DNA of 64,000 nucleotides, from contig NC_059084.1 in the NCBI RefSeq assembly GCF_020497125.1, forward strand, positions 6,475,501 to 6,539,500, written 5' to 3'. A program made the translations under genes and the position numbers. The stretch is from Mauremys mutica. Lineage: Eukaryota; Chordata; Testudines; Geoemydidae. The notes beneath the pieces are model-generated. The model had not been told where the DNA came from, ran no database searches, and worked only from the letters and a program-made list of their open reading frames with translations. Positions 10,221 to 22,668 of this stretch are shown here, piece after piece (position 1 is the first letter of the stretch; every line of letters starts with the position of its first letter).

Positions 10221-12682
10221 TGATTCTGCTGTCCCACGGTCACAGGGAGTGCATTTTACACCTCCCGCCATTGGAACACGATGCCACTAGAGCTTAGGAT
10301 AATTCAAAATAGGACCAATACAGAGCAGTTTCCGACTGGACCTCTGTGTGTGTGGGTGCATGCTTGCATGGTATAGTTGGAGGAAGTTGTCTTTATAAAG
10401 AATGGGGTTTTTTTTAAGAGAAAGAGAGTTCAAATAAATTCAGAGTGACTGAGCTGAGCCATTTTTTATAGTGATCTTCTTGATCGTCAAGATGTCCTTG
10501 TTTATTTTCTTTGATTCTGCTTTGATTTAAAATTCTAGGCTCATTAAATGCCATAAAAAGAAACATTTACATAATTTACAAGACCTTTATATGAACATTT
10601 TAATAAAAGAATACACCTTTAAATCAAATCACAAAAGCATATGTCATCTCTGAAGGAGAAACTTATATTCCCAAACACAATAAACATTGTTCTATTACTA
10701 TGTTAATTTGGAAAGCAGGTCATGGGAAATTAAATTGCTTAAAATAGGTCACCAATTATAACTCTGCATTCTATTAAAATAAGTGCATCTCTGAAATCTT
10801 TATTAGTTTATTTTAATTAAAGGCACAAAAATATTCAGCGTTAAATTATTGCCATTTGTATGTTTTACATTGATACGGGCACACATTCCTTTTATTATGC
10901 AGTGTAAAATGCTGCAGATCATATTCATTATGATGCATGTACTGTCCTTAGTTATTTTACCTGTAATGTGAGTCTATGATAAATAATGTTTCATTTTAAA
11001 CAAAAAAGGAGAACCTAAATAATGATGCAATTTTAAATTGTTCATTTATAACAGGAAGCACAGAAGAAATCTTGTGTCTATTTGAAAAAATACCATTGAC
11101 CTCACCTAAATGGATATAATTTACAAAAGGCCTGGATTTAATTTTTATCAGCTATCTGGATACAATGCTATATTTCACATTATCACTGGGATAAATACAG
11201 ATGAAGGGCCATATGCCTCTGAGTTCTCATATAACATTCATTAATACTAATGGTAATTATTGCACATGTGTTTACTGAGCAGTGACTATTAGCCACTGGA
11301 ATCTGATTTAAAGATCATTGTTAGGGTTCATATTAGTATATGCAAAAGTTGTGTGAAGCTTTCCTCTGAAATGCTGACAATCAGTGGGTCAGGAATATTC
11401 GTGATCTTCTGGTAAGATATTCAAAGCTGCCTAGAAGATTGAATTGGCCAACTCCCACTGAAATTAGTGTGTTGTGTATCCAAATCCTTTAGCTTTGGCT
11501 GCTTTGAAAACTAACCATGTTGGTTGTTTGTGTTTGTGTGCGCATATATACATACATATACATGCAGCTACTTTATGCTGCACTAGTCAGGTAAAGGGGT
11601 ATTAAAGTGGGTGCAAATATAATTTACAATTTACTCCCACTTGAAGATTCGTTTGCATTGCAAAAGGGGTCTAAGATGACCTTAGTGAAAATGAGAATGA
11701 GACCTGTATAATGCAACTTAAATGAACCACCACGAAATGCAAATGCCTAAACTGAGTAATGGTGTGATTCTATTGCTCTCTCCCCATCTGCTCCCTACTA
11801 TTTGTCATCCCCCACACATGGTGTCAAGTATAAAATTTAGAGTAAGCCCTTTGAGGCACAGGACCATATCTTTCTTTCGTGAAGCATCCAATACACCTTT
11901 AGGTGCTATAAAGCAATTACTACTACAAAAAATTAATAAGTTGATCTTCTGAAAACAGAAGACCGCTCAGGCCATGCTACACTGACATTTCAGGTAAAGC
12001 CACAAACCATCCAAAGTCAGGAGAGTCAACATAGAGGTGAAGGACTGGACAGTCCTCCGGATCAGAAATGGGATCTAAACTGCCTTTTATCTCTATGCCA
12101 CTAGTTCAAATGCAGTCTACTGGCCAACTTCTGCTTCCAGTTGTATCTGTGCAAGTCCACTGATCTCTGTATATGAGAAGTTTACATTTGATATGGTAGG
12201 TAATGAATTGCTTGGATGTTTTCAAGAGCTGAATTTGATCCTACAGCAGAAGTGACGTGGAATCAGGTGTGCTTTTGCCTTCAGTAGGAGCCAGAGCAGT
12301 CACTAAGAGTCTTTGGATCAGGTTCTAAAAGTAGTTTGGTAGCGCATGTGAAATGAGTTGGTGGTCTCAGTCCACATCAGAGAAAATGGTGTCCACAACC
12401 CCCAGACTTGCCACGCAAAGCTCCATATTTAGCTCAGGTCCTTGCAACTCAGAGGCATGCTGATTTGAACTTTAGCCCTCAGCTGAAGGCACTTTGGATT
12501 TACTAAGCATAGCTTTCAAAATATTCACACAGTAAGCAGCATGTCTTGCCTTTCCTGAGCTCTGAATTGCTTTGTTTGGAATTCCATATTTTACTTAAAA
12601 GCTGAGTTTCTCAACATCCTAATGGTAGCCCTTGTGCCAATAAGAAGTAAATGTTCATGTCTCTCTTTTAAACAACCATACA
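10221..12682. other. AT-rich, repeat-poor stretch
   Basis: From about 10.4 to 11.7 kb the sequence is very AT-rich with almost no recognisable repeat. No exon is supported. At 11840-11925 a weak ancient LINE-end-like piece (AAGCCCTTTGAGGCACAGGACC...TTTAGGTGCTATAAAG, in parts) is visible. Conservation cannot be judged from one sequence. Confidence 0.45.
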
Positions 12683-12912
12683 GTATTTCTAACCGTATAT
12701 AGAACCTTTCAACCATGGATCCTAAAGAACTTCTTCAAGGAAAAATCATAGTCAAATATCATTATCCCCTTTGACAGAAGGCAGAAGGGGGAACAGAAAA
12801 AGGAAGTGACTTACTTAGAGTCACTCGGCAAGTTAATGGCAGAATGGGGAACAGAATGCAAGTCTCCTGGCTTCCTGTCCAGTGCCCGATCCACTAGACT
12901 ACTCTACCACTA
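12683..12912 (-). repeat. MIR-type SINE, antisense
   Basis: Reverse MIR core: AACTTCTTCAAGGA, CATTATCCCCTTTGACAG, AAGTGACTTACTTAGAGTCAC, GCAAGTTAATGGCAGAATGG, AAGTCTCCTGGCTTCC, then CCAGTGCCCGATCCACTAGAC. Nearly complete. Confidence 0.85.
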
Positions 12913-13633
12913 TAATAGAGCTGGAGTCAACACTATCACTTGCAGAATAGAGCATCCCATGGAAAATCTAGCTTTTTCTTAGGAGCTCAGTTGATAATGA
13001 TGTTGCATTTGAGACAAATAATTTTGCCATTGATTTTAAATAAAAGACATGTTTCACAATGGGCTATTTGCCTCCACTATTACCCTATTTTTCTAACGGC
13101 ACTTATCTTAATCAAAAGCAATAATGAAATGCTGACATAAAAATCACACGTTAAACACGTGACTTTGAAAAAGAAAACCAAAAATACTATTCTCAAAATA
13201 AAATTCTTCTATAGGAATAATATATTTGTTAGTGACTATTTGGCTGTTATATTAGCAAGCACTAAAACAAAACCAAAACTGGAATCTAAAGCAATGAAGG
13301 TGACACAATTTAAAATTATTTACTAAATTAAATAAATTATTTTCTTGATGCTGTTGCCAAATAAAATTTGCTGAAAATACATGAAAATGTATTATTAGTT
13401 GTGCAGAGTCGAATGTGTAATTCTTAATACATTTCTCTGTCCTGGAAGAATGTTCTTATTTGCATAAATAATTTAATCATTTAACTCTTCTTTATTGTTT
13501 ACATTTATATATGTGAACTTGATATTTCTCCTATTTGAGCCAATGAACATTTTGGATTTAGTCCATAGCTTTGATTCTGGTATCTTCAATATTTACCTGT
13601 CCAGATAGTCCTTACTCCTTATATAAGGATTAC
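12913..13633. other. AT-rich unrecognised sequence
   Basis: Very AT-rich, without recognised repeats or plausible exons. Confidence 0.4.
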
Positions 13634-13645
13634 TCATGTGAGTAA

Positions 13646-13873
13646 AGTATCAGAGGGGTAGCCATGTTAGTCTGGTTCTATAGAAGCAGCAAAGAATCCT
13701 GTGGCACCTTATAGACTAACAGACTTTTGCAGCATGAGCTTTCGTGGGTGAATACCCACTTCTTCGGATGTAAGCAGTCATGCTTGCATCCGAAGAAGTG
13801 GGTATTCACCCACGAAAGCTCATGCTGCAAAACGTCTGTTAGTCTATAAGGTGCCACAGGATTCTTTGCTGCT
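13646..13873. mobile_element. Inverted pair of Penelope-like ends within a 12-bp direct repeat
   Basis: Two copies of one short repeat face away from each other around a centre near 13780. The right copy (plus strand) starts near GCATCCGAAGAAGTGGG and runs through GTCTGTTAGTCTATAAGG to GATTCTTTGCTGCTTC. The left copy is its mirror and extends further, to GGGGTAGCCATGTTAGTCTGG. The arms pair over about 95 bases with few differences. The whole unit is bracketed by TCATGTGAGTAA at 13634-13645 and 13874-13885, so both copies probably arrived in one insertion. Penelope-like retroelements are known for inverted or partial terminal repeats and for hammerhead motifs in them; both fit here. The family assignment is inference. 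Confidence 0.7.
13790..13827 (+). ncRNA. Hammerhead-like ribozyme core, degraded
   Basis: Read as RNA: box CCGAAGA (consensus CUGANGA, so U4 is C), stem II GUGGGU/ACCCAC with loop AUUC, then GAAA, then a short helix III (A-U, G-C, C-G) closed by loop UCAU. The cleavage-site base is G rather than A, C or U. A mirror copy is on the minus strand in the left arm. Two critical positions deviate, so self-cleavage is unlikely in this copy. Confidence 0.5.
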
Positions 13874-13885
13874 TCATGTGAGTAA

Positions 13886-15094
13886 GTATTTGCAGGATTG
13901 GGCCCAAAGAACAAAACAATTCTCTAGTGCCCTGACACAAGAGAGCATCTCTTTTCAGGGAAGCACAATAGAGATGGACTTCAGCAGATGTGTAAATGCT
14001 TTCTCAAATTGGGGTCTAGATCAGCAAAATCTTACACTATACGCTTTTTAGGAAAAATGAGTTAGCGTACATTTAAAGTGAAACACGGTCAGCTACATTT
14101 AATTTAAACACTTAGGTTTTACTCAGTCCCATATTTGTGTGTGGAGGATATTCATTTTGTTTTCATTTCTGGGGTGGTTCCCCCCCACCACCATTTTTAA
14201 TCTTGGTGCTTCAAAATGAGAGAGTTCAAATTATACAACTGTGCAAATAGCATTACTAAAATATGCATAAAGATGGGTCCGGAAGAGCTGTGATATTAGC
14301 AATTCATTAATATGCAACGAAAAGCTTATTTGCACTTTGTCTGAAAGTAACAGTAACTTCAGTTTTTCTCTCATATGCCTAAATGATACAGCACACGCCT
14401 AAACCATTTCAATGATAGCCCTTAATAGGATAATCATTTAAAGAGTTTATGTATAGGCTACTGAACTGTCCATTTAGGCACATTTAAGTTAACATACAGT
14501 ATACAACTAGAATGATCATGTTAAGAAATGTGATAATTTACTGCATCTAGTTTCCCAGGCAGCATTTACTGGGGTCATTTTTCATGAACTACTATAGTCA
14601 CTTAAATCACATTATTTCATAATAAACATCATGGGCTACTGTACATTGGGAATTGTAAAAAGGCAACAAAGCTGCCCCGAGTTTTCACTAGTCTTCATCT
14701 TACATGACTCCAGGGGAGATAAGCCTGGGTGGAGGAATACTGTTCCTATTTTTTATCACCAGAATTTTAAACATGATGACAACTTAGCCCAGTTGTACTT
14801 TGGTTTCCATCCACACTTGATAAAGCCATCTTTACAATAGAAGACTTTGCTGGAGGGGTTATCGATAGCATTCCCTCCCCTCCAAACAATGAACTCCAAT
14901 CCAAAGTAGAGAGGGAAACCTTGGTAGATCTTTGCTTGCAACAATCATGCTTGATAAGGGTTGCAAGCACAGTTCTGGAGGAATCAAGCTTGCCAGACAG
15001 TTTTCAACATGGCAGTTCCAAATGGATTTTCTTTTTAACTTTTGCTAAGTTATCCTGGCTGAGGTTTTAGGAGTCGTATGTATCAGGGTGTGAA
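13886..15094. other. Repeat-poor non-coding sequence
   Basis: Nothing recognisable. The stretch is AT-rich and contains no supported exon. Confidence 0.4.
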
Positions 15095-15290
15095 AGCATG
15101 CTAATGCAGAACTCGATTGAGCAAAGCACATGCTTAATTTTAGTTTTAAGCATGTGCTTAAGTCCCATTGACTTGGACCACTTATTTGCTTAAAAGTAAA
15201 CACACTTTACATGCTATACTGAACACAGTCAGGATTATTCACGTGGTTAAATAAATTCATGCTTAAGTGCTTTTCTGAATCAGGACTTCA
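15095..15290. repeat. Foldback repeat with AAGCATGTGCTTAAG arms
   Basis: GCACATGCTTAATTTTAG and TTTTAAGCATGTGCTTAAG form pairable arms, followed by a further copy of the pattern (TTGCTTAAAAGTAAAC...CATGCTTAAGTGCTTTTCTGAATCAGGACTT, in parts). The same family occurs at 40.7 and 54.9 kb. Confidence 0.6.
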
Positions 15291-15904
15291 GACAATAAGG
15301 ATGAAATTCATCCTATGCATGGGGCCAACATAAGGGTCATCGTCTTTTCTCTCTTATTTTTAGGAGGAATGCAAACCTTCATGCTTTAGGCATACACCAA
15401 CCACTCACCAAAGGAGATTAAGAAGAAACTTCCTCCTATGCAGTTAATTCCATAATTGTCCACTACAGAGTTTCTTGCACCTTCCTCTGAAGCATCTGCA
15501 ACTGGCCACTGTCAGAGTCAAGCTACTGGATTAGATGGACCACCCTTCTGCTCCTCTGTGCCTTTGTTCTTATTAGAGTGGAAACGAAGCTCATCTTATG
15601 TAAAAATGCAATAACAAAAAATAACAATATGATCTGATGACAAATAATTTCCCATGTGTATTTAAATGCCTAAACCTCAAGCAAATCCCGAATGTGTTTC
15701 CTGTTGCAATTGCAAGGAAGTCATGAAAAGCATATACCAAAAGCCTCAATGTGGCAGCTCCATTTTTTCCTGGTACTCTCCGGCAGTGTTTCTCTTTTCA
15801 AAGCTAATCCTGAATGAGGTTCAGCACCCACTGCTCTTGGAAACACTAACAGAAGTGACAGGGACTAAGCACCTGGTAGGATCATATCTTATGGGAAGGA
15901 TTCT

Positions 15905-15998
15905 ACTGTCACTCACACTGGTTTTACACTGATGAAACTCCATTGACTTCAGTGTAATTCCCCACTGACTTAAGTGTAAATGAGAGAATAATCAGGCC
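15905..15998. repeat. Short foldback repeat (TTTACACTG...CAGTGTAA type)
   Basis: TTTTACACTGATGAAACTCC, CATTGACTTCAGTGTAATTCC and GACTTAAGTGTAAATGAGAG...AATCAGGCC follow the pattern of a common short amniote inverted repeat. Diverged relatives are at 24.2, 24.4, 32.2, 38.8, 49.1, 51.6 and 56.5 kb. Confidence 0.6.
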
Positions 15999-18150
15999 TA
16001 ATGGCTCTAACTTTTATAATACCAGTAACCTCTCCGCAGATTAACTCTGATCTGAAATACTCAGTTTGGTAGCACATCTTAATTGCATTTCAATTATTAC
16101 TGAAGTTACTCTGAGTGCTTTTACTTTGCTTCCTTTCCACAGACTTTTATAGCATTCTTTAAATCAAATTGCGCTCAGATACCATGGTGATGGGTGACCT
16201 TATTATTATGGGTGACCTCTTTCTTTTGGCCTAAGACAGAAATGGCTGAGTACAGGGGACAGCACCAGCTTTTTTCTGCAGCACAATATATTTTATGTTT
16301 TGAACATGAAGTATTAGGTTTGGCTTAAACTGTGAATTTTAAATCCTAATGCACAAAAAAAGAAAAAAAAAGGCAGTCAAACATGTAAACTCCATTATCA
16401 CAGGCTCAGCTGATTTCATGATGTCGGGATGCTGCAGGCAGTGTCAAGAAGTCTAGTTACAGGAAAAACAGATTACACCATTTTTGCAGGGGTGAAGTAT
16501 ATATTTGCTGGCAAGGCACTCTGATTTTCACCCCTTTGCTGTTTGTATGCATGCAAGCACATACTGGATGGAGAAGGGTTGGATATTCAAATCTTTTGCC
16601 TCCCTAACACAAATATCTCAATTCAACCTGGTGGAGGAAAAAAAATCTTGATATGAAATTCAGGCTGCAAGCACGATCTCATAGGAGTGTCTGTCAACTC
16701 ATTTACCAAAATTTGTGTGTGTGTGCGTATGTGTATGTGTGTGTTCGCGTGTGTGCACACACAGGTGGGTGCTTCCTTTTGGATCACAAGACTTCCATTC
16801 ATTTTTGCACAGCAAGATATCAGCCTAGGTCCAGCTCAGGAGAATAAAATGTGGAACACTGCAATGCAAATTGATCTGCAAATTGAAAAATCAATATTAG
16901 AAACAAAGGGAAAAAAATCCACTGATTTTATTTGACCGTAAATACGATATGGAATCTGCAACCTGAGTCTTGCAGATACTGTGCTGGAGAGCAACAGGGA
17001 AACTGTTAAACTGGTTACGCAGCAGCCAGTTATGCTCCTGCTTTGAATGTTTAAACATCCTCAAAACAGAATGAATTTTTTTAATCTATCACTTCAGCAA
17101 ACAATCTGGCTCCTGTGTGCCGAGGGGATGAATGGCCACGTGTGTGGGATCTTAATGGAAAAAGACAATAAGGGATGAAGTAATACTTAAAAACCAAAAA
17201 ATCCCACCTCTCCTGCATTCTAGGAATTAGATGTCAAAAACTGTGTTTTGCAGCAGCATGGCTTAAATACATTTTGCTACCATTCTCTGTGAGGGCTAAA
17301 GGAGTTTTCACTTGACGTAGTTATATTTGCAGGCACGGGCTGAAGGATTTTTCTTTTAGTCTTGCCCATGTGGTTCTTTAAAGCTCACACCTTATTTAAA
17401 GAGGGCTGCACCAGAGCCTTTTGAACTATCACTTTTCTTGCTCGTGCTTCCCTCTGTATAGAAAGCTCTGCTACAATGTGTCAGCTCATTTCTTCCTTTC
17501 TGTAGGGCTGCTACTGATGTGTCCAAAAGACAGACCATCTCCTAATCTCCCTTCTTTCACAAGAAAGCAAGTGAGAGATTCCCGACCATTTTTATCCTAT
17601 TTCTTTTTCCTTTCCATTTTCTCTATATTGGTGGCTGGGCATTTGCTCAGAGAAATCTTCATATTGGTCATCTTGGTTTGTAAATATATTCAAGCCCTAG
17701 TTTGTTATTTTTTATTGTATTTTATTTGCCATAGAGCCAAACTTGTTTTGAATTGCATCTTCTCAAGACAATGGACTCCTCTACAAATTAATTGCTTGGT
17801 AATGTGATTTTGCAAGCACAGTCTCTACCTTGAGATGATTCAAAGGTAAAGCTGTAGGTAAATTTCCAAATTAAGCCTCAATCTTGCAATGAGCTCTGCA
17901 CAAACTGGAGCTAATCCTTGGAACAGGGCCTTTGATATGATTTCAGGGATGTAAATGGAAGAAACCAATTATTGAAAACCAAAATGAAAAATATCCCAAG
18001 GTTGGGCAGTTCCTTGTTTATTCTAACTTTCACTCTCCTAACAGATTTCAGCTTGGCTTTGGAGTCAGACAAAATGTGCTGTTCCATCAAATCAAGCCAC
18101 CCATGGAAAAATGCTTAGGTGAGAGCTGGTTGAAAATTGTCAATTTTTTA
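15999..18150. other. Mostly unrecognised non-coding sequence
   Basis: Apart from a GT microsatellite at 16708-16760 nothing was identified. A 128-codon open frame at 17421-17807 is hydrophobic and T-rich with no exon signals; it is taken as chance. Confidence 0.4.
16708..16760. repeat. Imperfect (GT)n tract
   Basis: GT/GC-rich alternating run with interruptions, ending in a short CA run (GTGTGTGCACACACAC). Confidence 0.85.
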
Positions 18151-18278
18151 CATAGACAAGGTGGGAGAGGTAATATCTCTTGTTGGTCCAACTTCTGTTG
18201 GGAAGAAAGACAAGCTTGATATTACTTCACTCAACGTGTCTCTCTAATATCCTGGGGTTGACACAGCTACAATACTGG
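18151..18278 (-). repeat. Penelope-like end, second subfamily, degraded
   Basis: Plus strand reads ACAAGGTGGGAGAGGTAATA, CTTGTTGGTCCAACTTCTGTTGG, AGACAAGCTT (pieces given separately). Reversed, this matches the repeat at 48080-48178 (TTGGTCCAATAAAAGATATT). The part that would carry the ribozyme boxes is replaced by unrelated-looking sequence. Confidence 0.55.
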
Positions 18279-18289
18279 ATACAATTTTT

Positions 18290-18575
18290 TACATGTCATT
18301 TTTCTTCAGGGTTTTTTTTTTGTTTTGCCCTCCTCTTTTCCAGTGGCAAATAAATAAATATAAAAAGGGAGTAAAAATAGGCAAAAACAAAGGAGGCAAC
18401 AAGAACTGAAAAAGGGGGTAGAGGGTTGGAAAATGAAAAACGTTTGTTTTTTCATTGAAAAACCAAAACATTTTTGGAAGAAATTAAAATGTTCCACAAA
18501 AAAATTACTTTGGGGGAAAACAGGTCATTTTCTGTCAAAACGTTTATGGTAGAAATTTTTTTTGACCAACTCTAG
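18290..18575. repeat. AT-rich inverted repeat ending in CAACTCTAG
   Basis: Runs of AAAACNAAAACATTTTTGG and reversed partners (AAACGTTT, AAATTTTTTTTGACC) lead to the end TTGACCAACTCTAG. A related copy at 62240-62490 also ends CATTCAACTCTAG. The family is unnamed here. Confidence 0.5.
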
Positions 18576-18739
18576 TATAGATCCTGTTTGCACAGGGATT
18601 AGAACCATTCTGGCTACAACCCTGGTTAGGCCTAGTTATAGCTATCAAAGATACAGCACAGATTCTCTAACTGGTGCATTGTGGGAATCCCCCCTTCCTG
18701 GATCTATGTTGTAACTAGAATGGGTCAAAATCAGTGATA

Positions 18740-18772
18740 GGTGTGTGTGTGTGTGTGTGTGTTTGTGTGTGT
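18740..18772. repeat. (GT)n microsatellite
   Basis: GT run of about 33 bases with one interruption. Confidence 0.9.
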
Positions 18773-21590
18773 AAAATTTTACACTATAATGTTGTTTGTG
18801 ATTGTGTACAAAGTCTTCAACATTGCATTATCCATAGAACTTTCAGGACCCCAGTGGTTTTTTGCAGAATAGCTTGAAATGTCATGATGTTCATAATCTT
18901 GTGCATTGCAGTTTCATATAAATGCTTCACCTCAGTCACCTCTTGCAATTTTGACTGGTGCAAGGAAGACAAGGAGGAATAGAAAAATAGAGAGACGGTT
19001 GCACACACCTGTCAAATATTTTATATAGAGACAAGCACTTACACAGACAAAACATTCACTTAAACACATACCAGGGATGGCAAGGCCAAGAAGCGGCTAC
19101 GGATGTACTCACTGTATTTCCACCTGTAAAAGAGGCAGGAGGACATGATACAGTATGTCTTCAGACCAGAACTGGGGGCAGCTAGAGATTGAGAAAAACT
19201 GGTTTGAGGCAGAGGGGATACTGTGTACTATAGCTGGTTATTTAGGTGTGGCAGCAGGTAAGCCAGCCTGCAGCCCACTAACCATACACAAAGTCAGTAC
19301 CCTAATATCTATTCATGCCCGGCTGGCTCCAAGGAGTGAAAATTAAGGCATCAGCAAGGCAACCACGCCTGGGACTGAGCAAGTAAATAGTGTGAAACTT
19401 GCAAGAAAATCACAAGAGTTGGCAGTGCTGCTGAATGGCCCTATCTTTACCCACAGAATGGCTAGGAAGCATGTGCTTGTGCTAGGTGTATGAGAGTTTG
19501 ACTGCTTTGGAATTAACTTGCTAACTTGGATACTAAGAACCACCTAATGCTTCTTTTAGTGAGGGAAATGAACGCTGTCTCTACACCCTTTGGCGTCTCA
19601 CTCTCGGTCTCTGTGCCAGAGCCTTTCCTTTGAGATCATCTTCCACACTATATGACTTCCCTTTGCAGTCTCTCTACAGGGTCCCTTGGTTCTGTCTCTC
19701 TTTATCCTATGAGGATTTTGTTTCTGTCTTCACCCTGGCCTTCACTGTAGCATTACATTCAGAGAGGACGGGTGTGAGTTTCATGTTGTCTGGTGAAGCA
19801 GCTGGCTGATTGCTCCCTACTGGGAGTCTTGTCTGAGAAGGGGCAGCGGGACCAGACCATCACAAGAATGTCATGCCAGGAGGCAGACTGAGAGTGTGTT
19901 GATAGTGGAAGGAAAAGGTGCCCAGAGCGCTCTGTGATCTGGCCATTCGGGGCAGCTGCAAGGAGCCACTGTAATTAACAACTACCTCTGGGGTTGCTCT
20001 AAATTATGGCAGGAGCCACATAGAGGTCGATGGGACTATTCACATGAGCAAAGTTACTCGTGTGTACCGTTTTGCAGAAGTGGGGCTTTAAAGCTCTAGA
20101 GGAAAGGGTTTTTTGGAAAAACTTGCTTGGTGCATCTTTTTCTATCTTTAGGGCCACGGAGCTCTGGGTTTGTTTGTTTGTTTTTCTGAAACCCAGTACT
20201 TTGGGAAAAGATATGTGACCTGACTGAGTACACTATAAAAGGACACCAGAAACATCAAGCATATGGAATTGAGCTCTTGTAATTTCCTCCTCATGTTTTA
20301 AGAACTACACGCTAGCCTTTAACTGTAAGTGGCATTCTGTGAAGCGAACGGGAAAGCTATCCTTTGCATGTAATAGCTGGCCAAAATTAGGCAATAGGTC
20401 TGCCCCATCAGCAAAACCCTCAGTGATTTCTTACAGTACTCAATACAGTCGTCGGTATGTGTGGTGCATTCGTTAAGTTAATTACAACAGCACGGAGATT
20501 CATTGCAAATTGTTTCTAGTTAAAACTGAAAATTCACTGGAACAAGGAGTGCTAATTATATTCCACTTGTTACTGCTGTGTCTAGTTAATATTCCAACAG
20601 CTGCTTTGGCAAGATAATGATGGCTCCAGCAGAAATTACTGAACAAATAGATTTTTAAATCAGTAACAACATATTTACCAGAATTTTTTTTCTCTTCATA
20701 CACAAATTTAAGCTCTGCCAGAGCTGAGCTTTCCTATTTGCTGAAAAGTAGAGATAAAAAAAAAATCAACATTGCCATTCTTGTGTTAATTTGGCACACC
20801 TTAAAAAAAAGGCAGCTAGGCAATAAAATATCATTGATAAATAAATGTATCCATCTTCTGATATAGATACTGCCCTCGTTTCAGATTCTCTAAACCCAGT
20901 GTATCCGGTCTTGTTTATTTTGGATGGATTCCATCGTATTATAAAAGATGACATCAAGAACATCCTGGAACTCTACTGACTGGATTGCTTCAGTGCTGCA
21001 CGTTGGAAATTCTGCGGCTTTCCTCCTTTCCCTGTCAAATCTGCTCCAATTGGCTGCTGTCGAGATGTGCAAATGTGACGGTTCTGACAATGTGATCGTT
21101 AAGGCCCCACACTAGGAATCTGGCGATGTGGGTTCTGTTTCCCAACTCAGACACCAGGGTTTCTGTGGGACAAGCTTTTTGTGTGATTTCAGTGGCCCAG
21201 ATACCTGTGAGCGTCTGGGCCTTAGGCTTTGATCCAAAACCCACTGAAAGTCAATGGAAAGGATGTGGTTTGGGTCAGACTCTTAATCTCTGTGACCAAA
21301 TCCTGCCCTCCCTGCACAGCCTGAGTAACCCGGTTGTGTGTTTGGGTGATCTTTCAGGATTTCTGGGGGAATGAAGTAATCCTTCTGCTAAGGCAGCAGA
21401 ACCATGAGTGGTGGGAGAGATGAATGGCAGATCTCCTGGCTCCAAATCTCCCTTGTGCACTGGGATGTGCTGAGTCTCTGCAGGTCTTTGCTTCTCAGTG
21501 TATAGGGGATTTCACCCCATGTGAGCTCCAGAAATCCTGCCCCTCCTGAGATCTGTGTAACTGATTCAGGGGCCTTCACTACCAGAGAAG
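18773..21590. other. Mostly unrecognised non-coding sequence
   Basis: No supported gene. A GTTT run is at 20168-20184. At 21100-21260 the words CACCAGGGTTTCTGTGGGA and TGATCCAAAACCCACTGAAA recall old amniote repeats but are too diverged to name. Confidence 0.4.
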
Positions 21591-21715
21591 GACGGTCTAA
21601 CCCCTGTGTGCCTCACTTTGTCATCTGCAAAATAGAGATGATCGTCTCTATCTATGTCACACACAGATGGAGGAGACTGTCTTCATGCAGGTGTTTTAAG
21701 GCTACCCATGAAGGT
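21590..21715 (+). repeat. MIR-like SINE fragment, sense
   Basis: TGTGTGCCTCACTTTGTCATC, split as TGTGTGCCTCA and CTTTGTCATCTGCAAAATAG, then AGATGATCG and AGGTGTTTTAAGGCTACC follow the 3' half of MIR. Weak. Confidence 0.5.
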
Positions 21716-22227
21716 GAATGCACATATCTCCCAAATGGAATAATTCACAAGTCTGAGTGACTAGCAGCAACTTCTGCATCCATCAGTTGTAGCAGGAGAA
21801 ATGAGGACCTCTAACAGAGACACGCATGCCTGTGCAGAATCCTAGAACCTCCTGCATTTGTTCTTGAAAAATGCCTGAAAGCATGGATTTAAACCTAGAG
21901 CTGGGCCCAAGCAGTAGAGTATAGATTGGATTTCCTTTCAAATCTAAATTTTCTCAAAGTCCAAGGGCATTTGGCTCAGAAGGTTCAAGTTCAGGGCTGG
22001 CTCTGCTTCAAGCCAAGCACTCTCAATTAATTGTAGGAGCCACTAACAGCATGTCGACATCCAGCTGACTGCACAAGCAAATCAGGTAGCTAATGCTCAG
22101 ATGACATTGTTTGTGTTCAGCAGTTAATTGTTTGACACAGTTATTTGTAGGTGCAAAATAGGAGGATGTTTCTGAGATCAGACTCCGCATGACTCCCTCT
22201 TTTCTATTAAGGATTATTATTATTTAG

Positions 22228-22320
22228 TATTATTTTTTTGTATTTCAATAGCACCTGGGTGCCCCAGCCATGGACCAAGACCCCATTGTGCTAGGTGCTG
22301 TACAAATACAGAATATTCAC
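22228..22320 (-). repeat. Ancient LINE-end-like repeat, antisense
   Basis: TTATTATTTAGTATTATTTTT, split as TTATTATTTAG and TATTATTTTTTTG, then TTTCAATAGCACCTGGG, CCATGGACCAAGACCCCATT and GTGCTAGGTGCTGTACAAAT is the reverse of the family seen at 9.4 and 57.1 kb. Confidence 0.6.
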
Positions 22321-22474
22321 TTGCACAATAAAGCAGTATGCATGTATGGACACAAGCATATAATGGGCCAACTTCTGGTCCTGGTTACACCCATGCAGCC
22401 TCACTGAATTCAGTGGATTTACATGATGTATAATTTGCTTAGCAAAATAAAAATAAACCGATCCATGCTTTTCA

Positions 22475-22668
22475 TCCATAGAACTCAGTGTGTCTTACAA
22501 AGGCAGGGGAAAGCATCATTATTCTCATTTTAATGACGGGGACAATGAGGCACAGAGAGGCAAAGTGACTTGCTGAATGTGACACCATAAGTAAGTGGCA
22601 GAACCAGGAACAGAACTCAAGTCTCCTGATTCCCAGCCCTGTGCTCTCTTCACTGGACTGTATAAGTA
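22475..22668 (-). repeat. MIR-type SINE, antisense
   Basis: CATTATTCTCATTTTAATGAC, read in parts CATTATTCTCATT and AATGACGGGGACAATGAGG, then CACAGAGAGGCAAAGTGAC, TTGCTGAATGTGAC, AGTGGCAGAACCAGG, AACTCAAGTCTCCTGATTCC, CCCTGTGCTCTCTTCACT. Clear MIR in reverse, close to the LINE-end piece upstream. Confidence 0.87.

Noticed and set aside
13746..13815. Hairpin as a rho-independent terminator
   Set aside because: The sequence is vertebrate; the hairpin is part of a transposable-element pair with a ribozyme-like layout and has no following T run.
17421..17807. 128-codon hydrophobic open frame, plus strand
   Set aside because: T-rich DNA gives Phe/Leu-rich translation; no exon signals.
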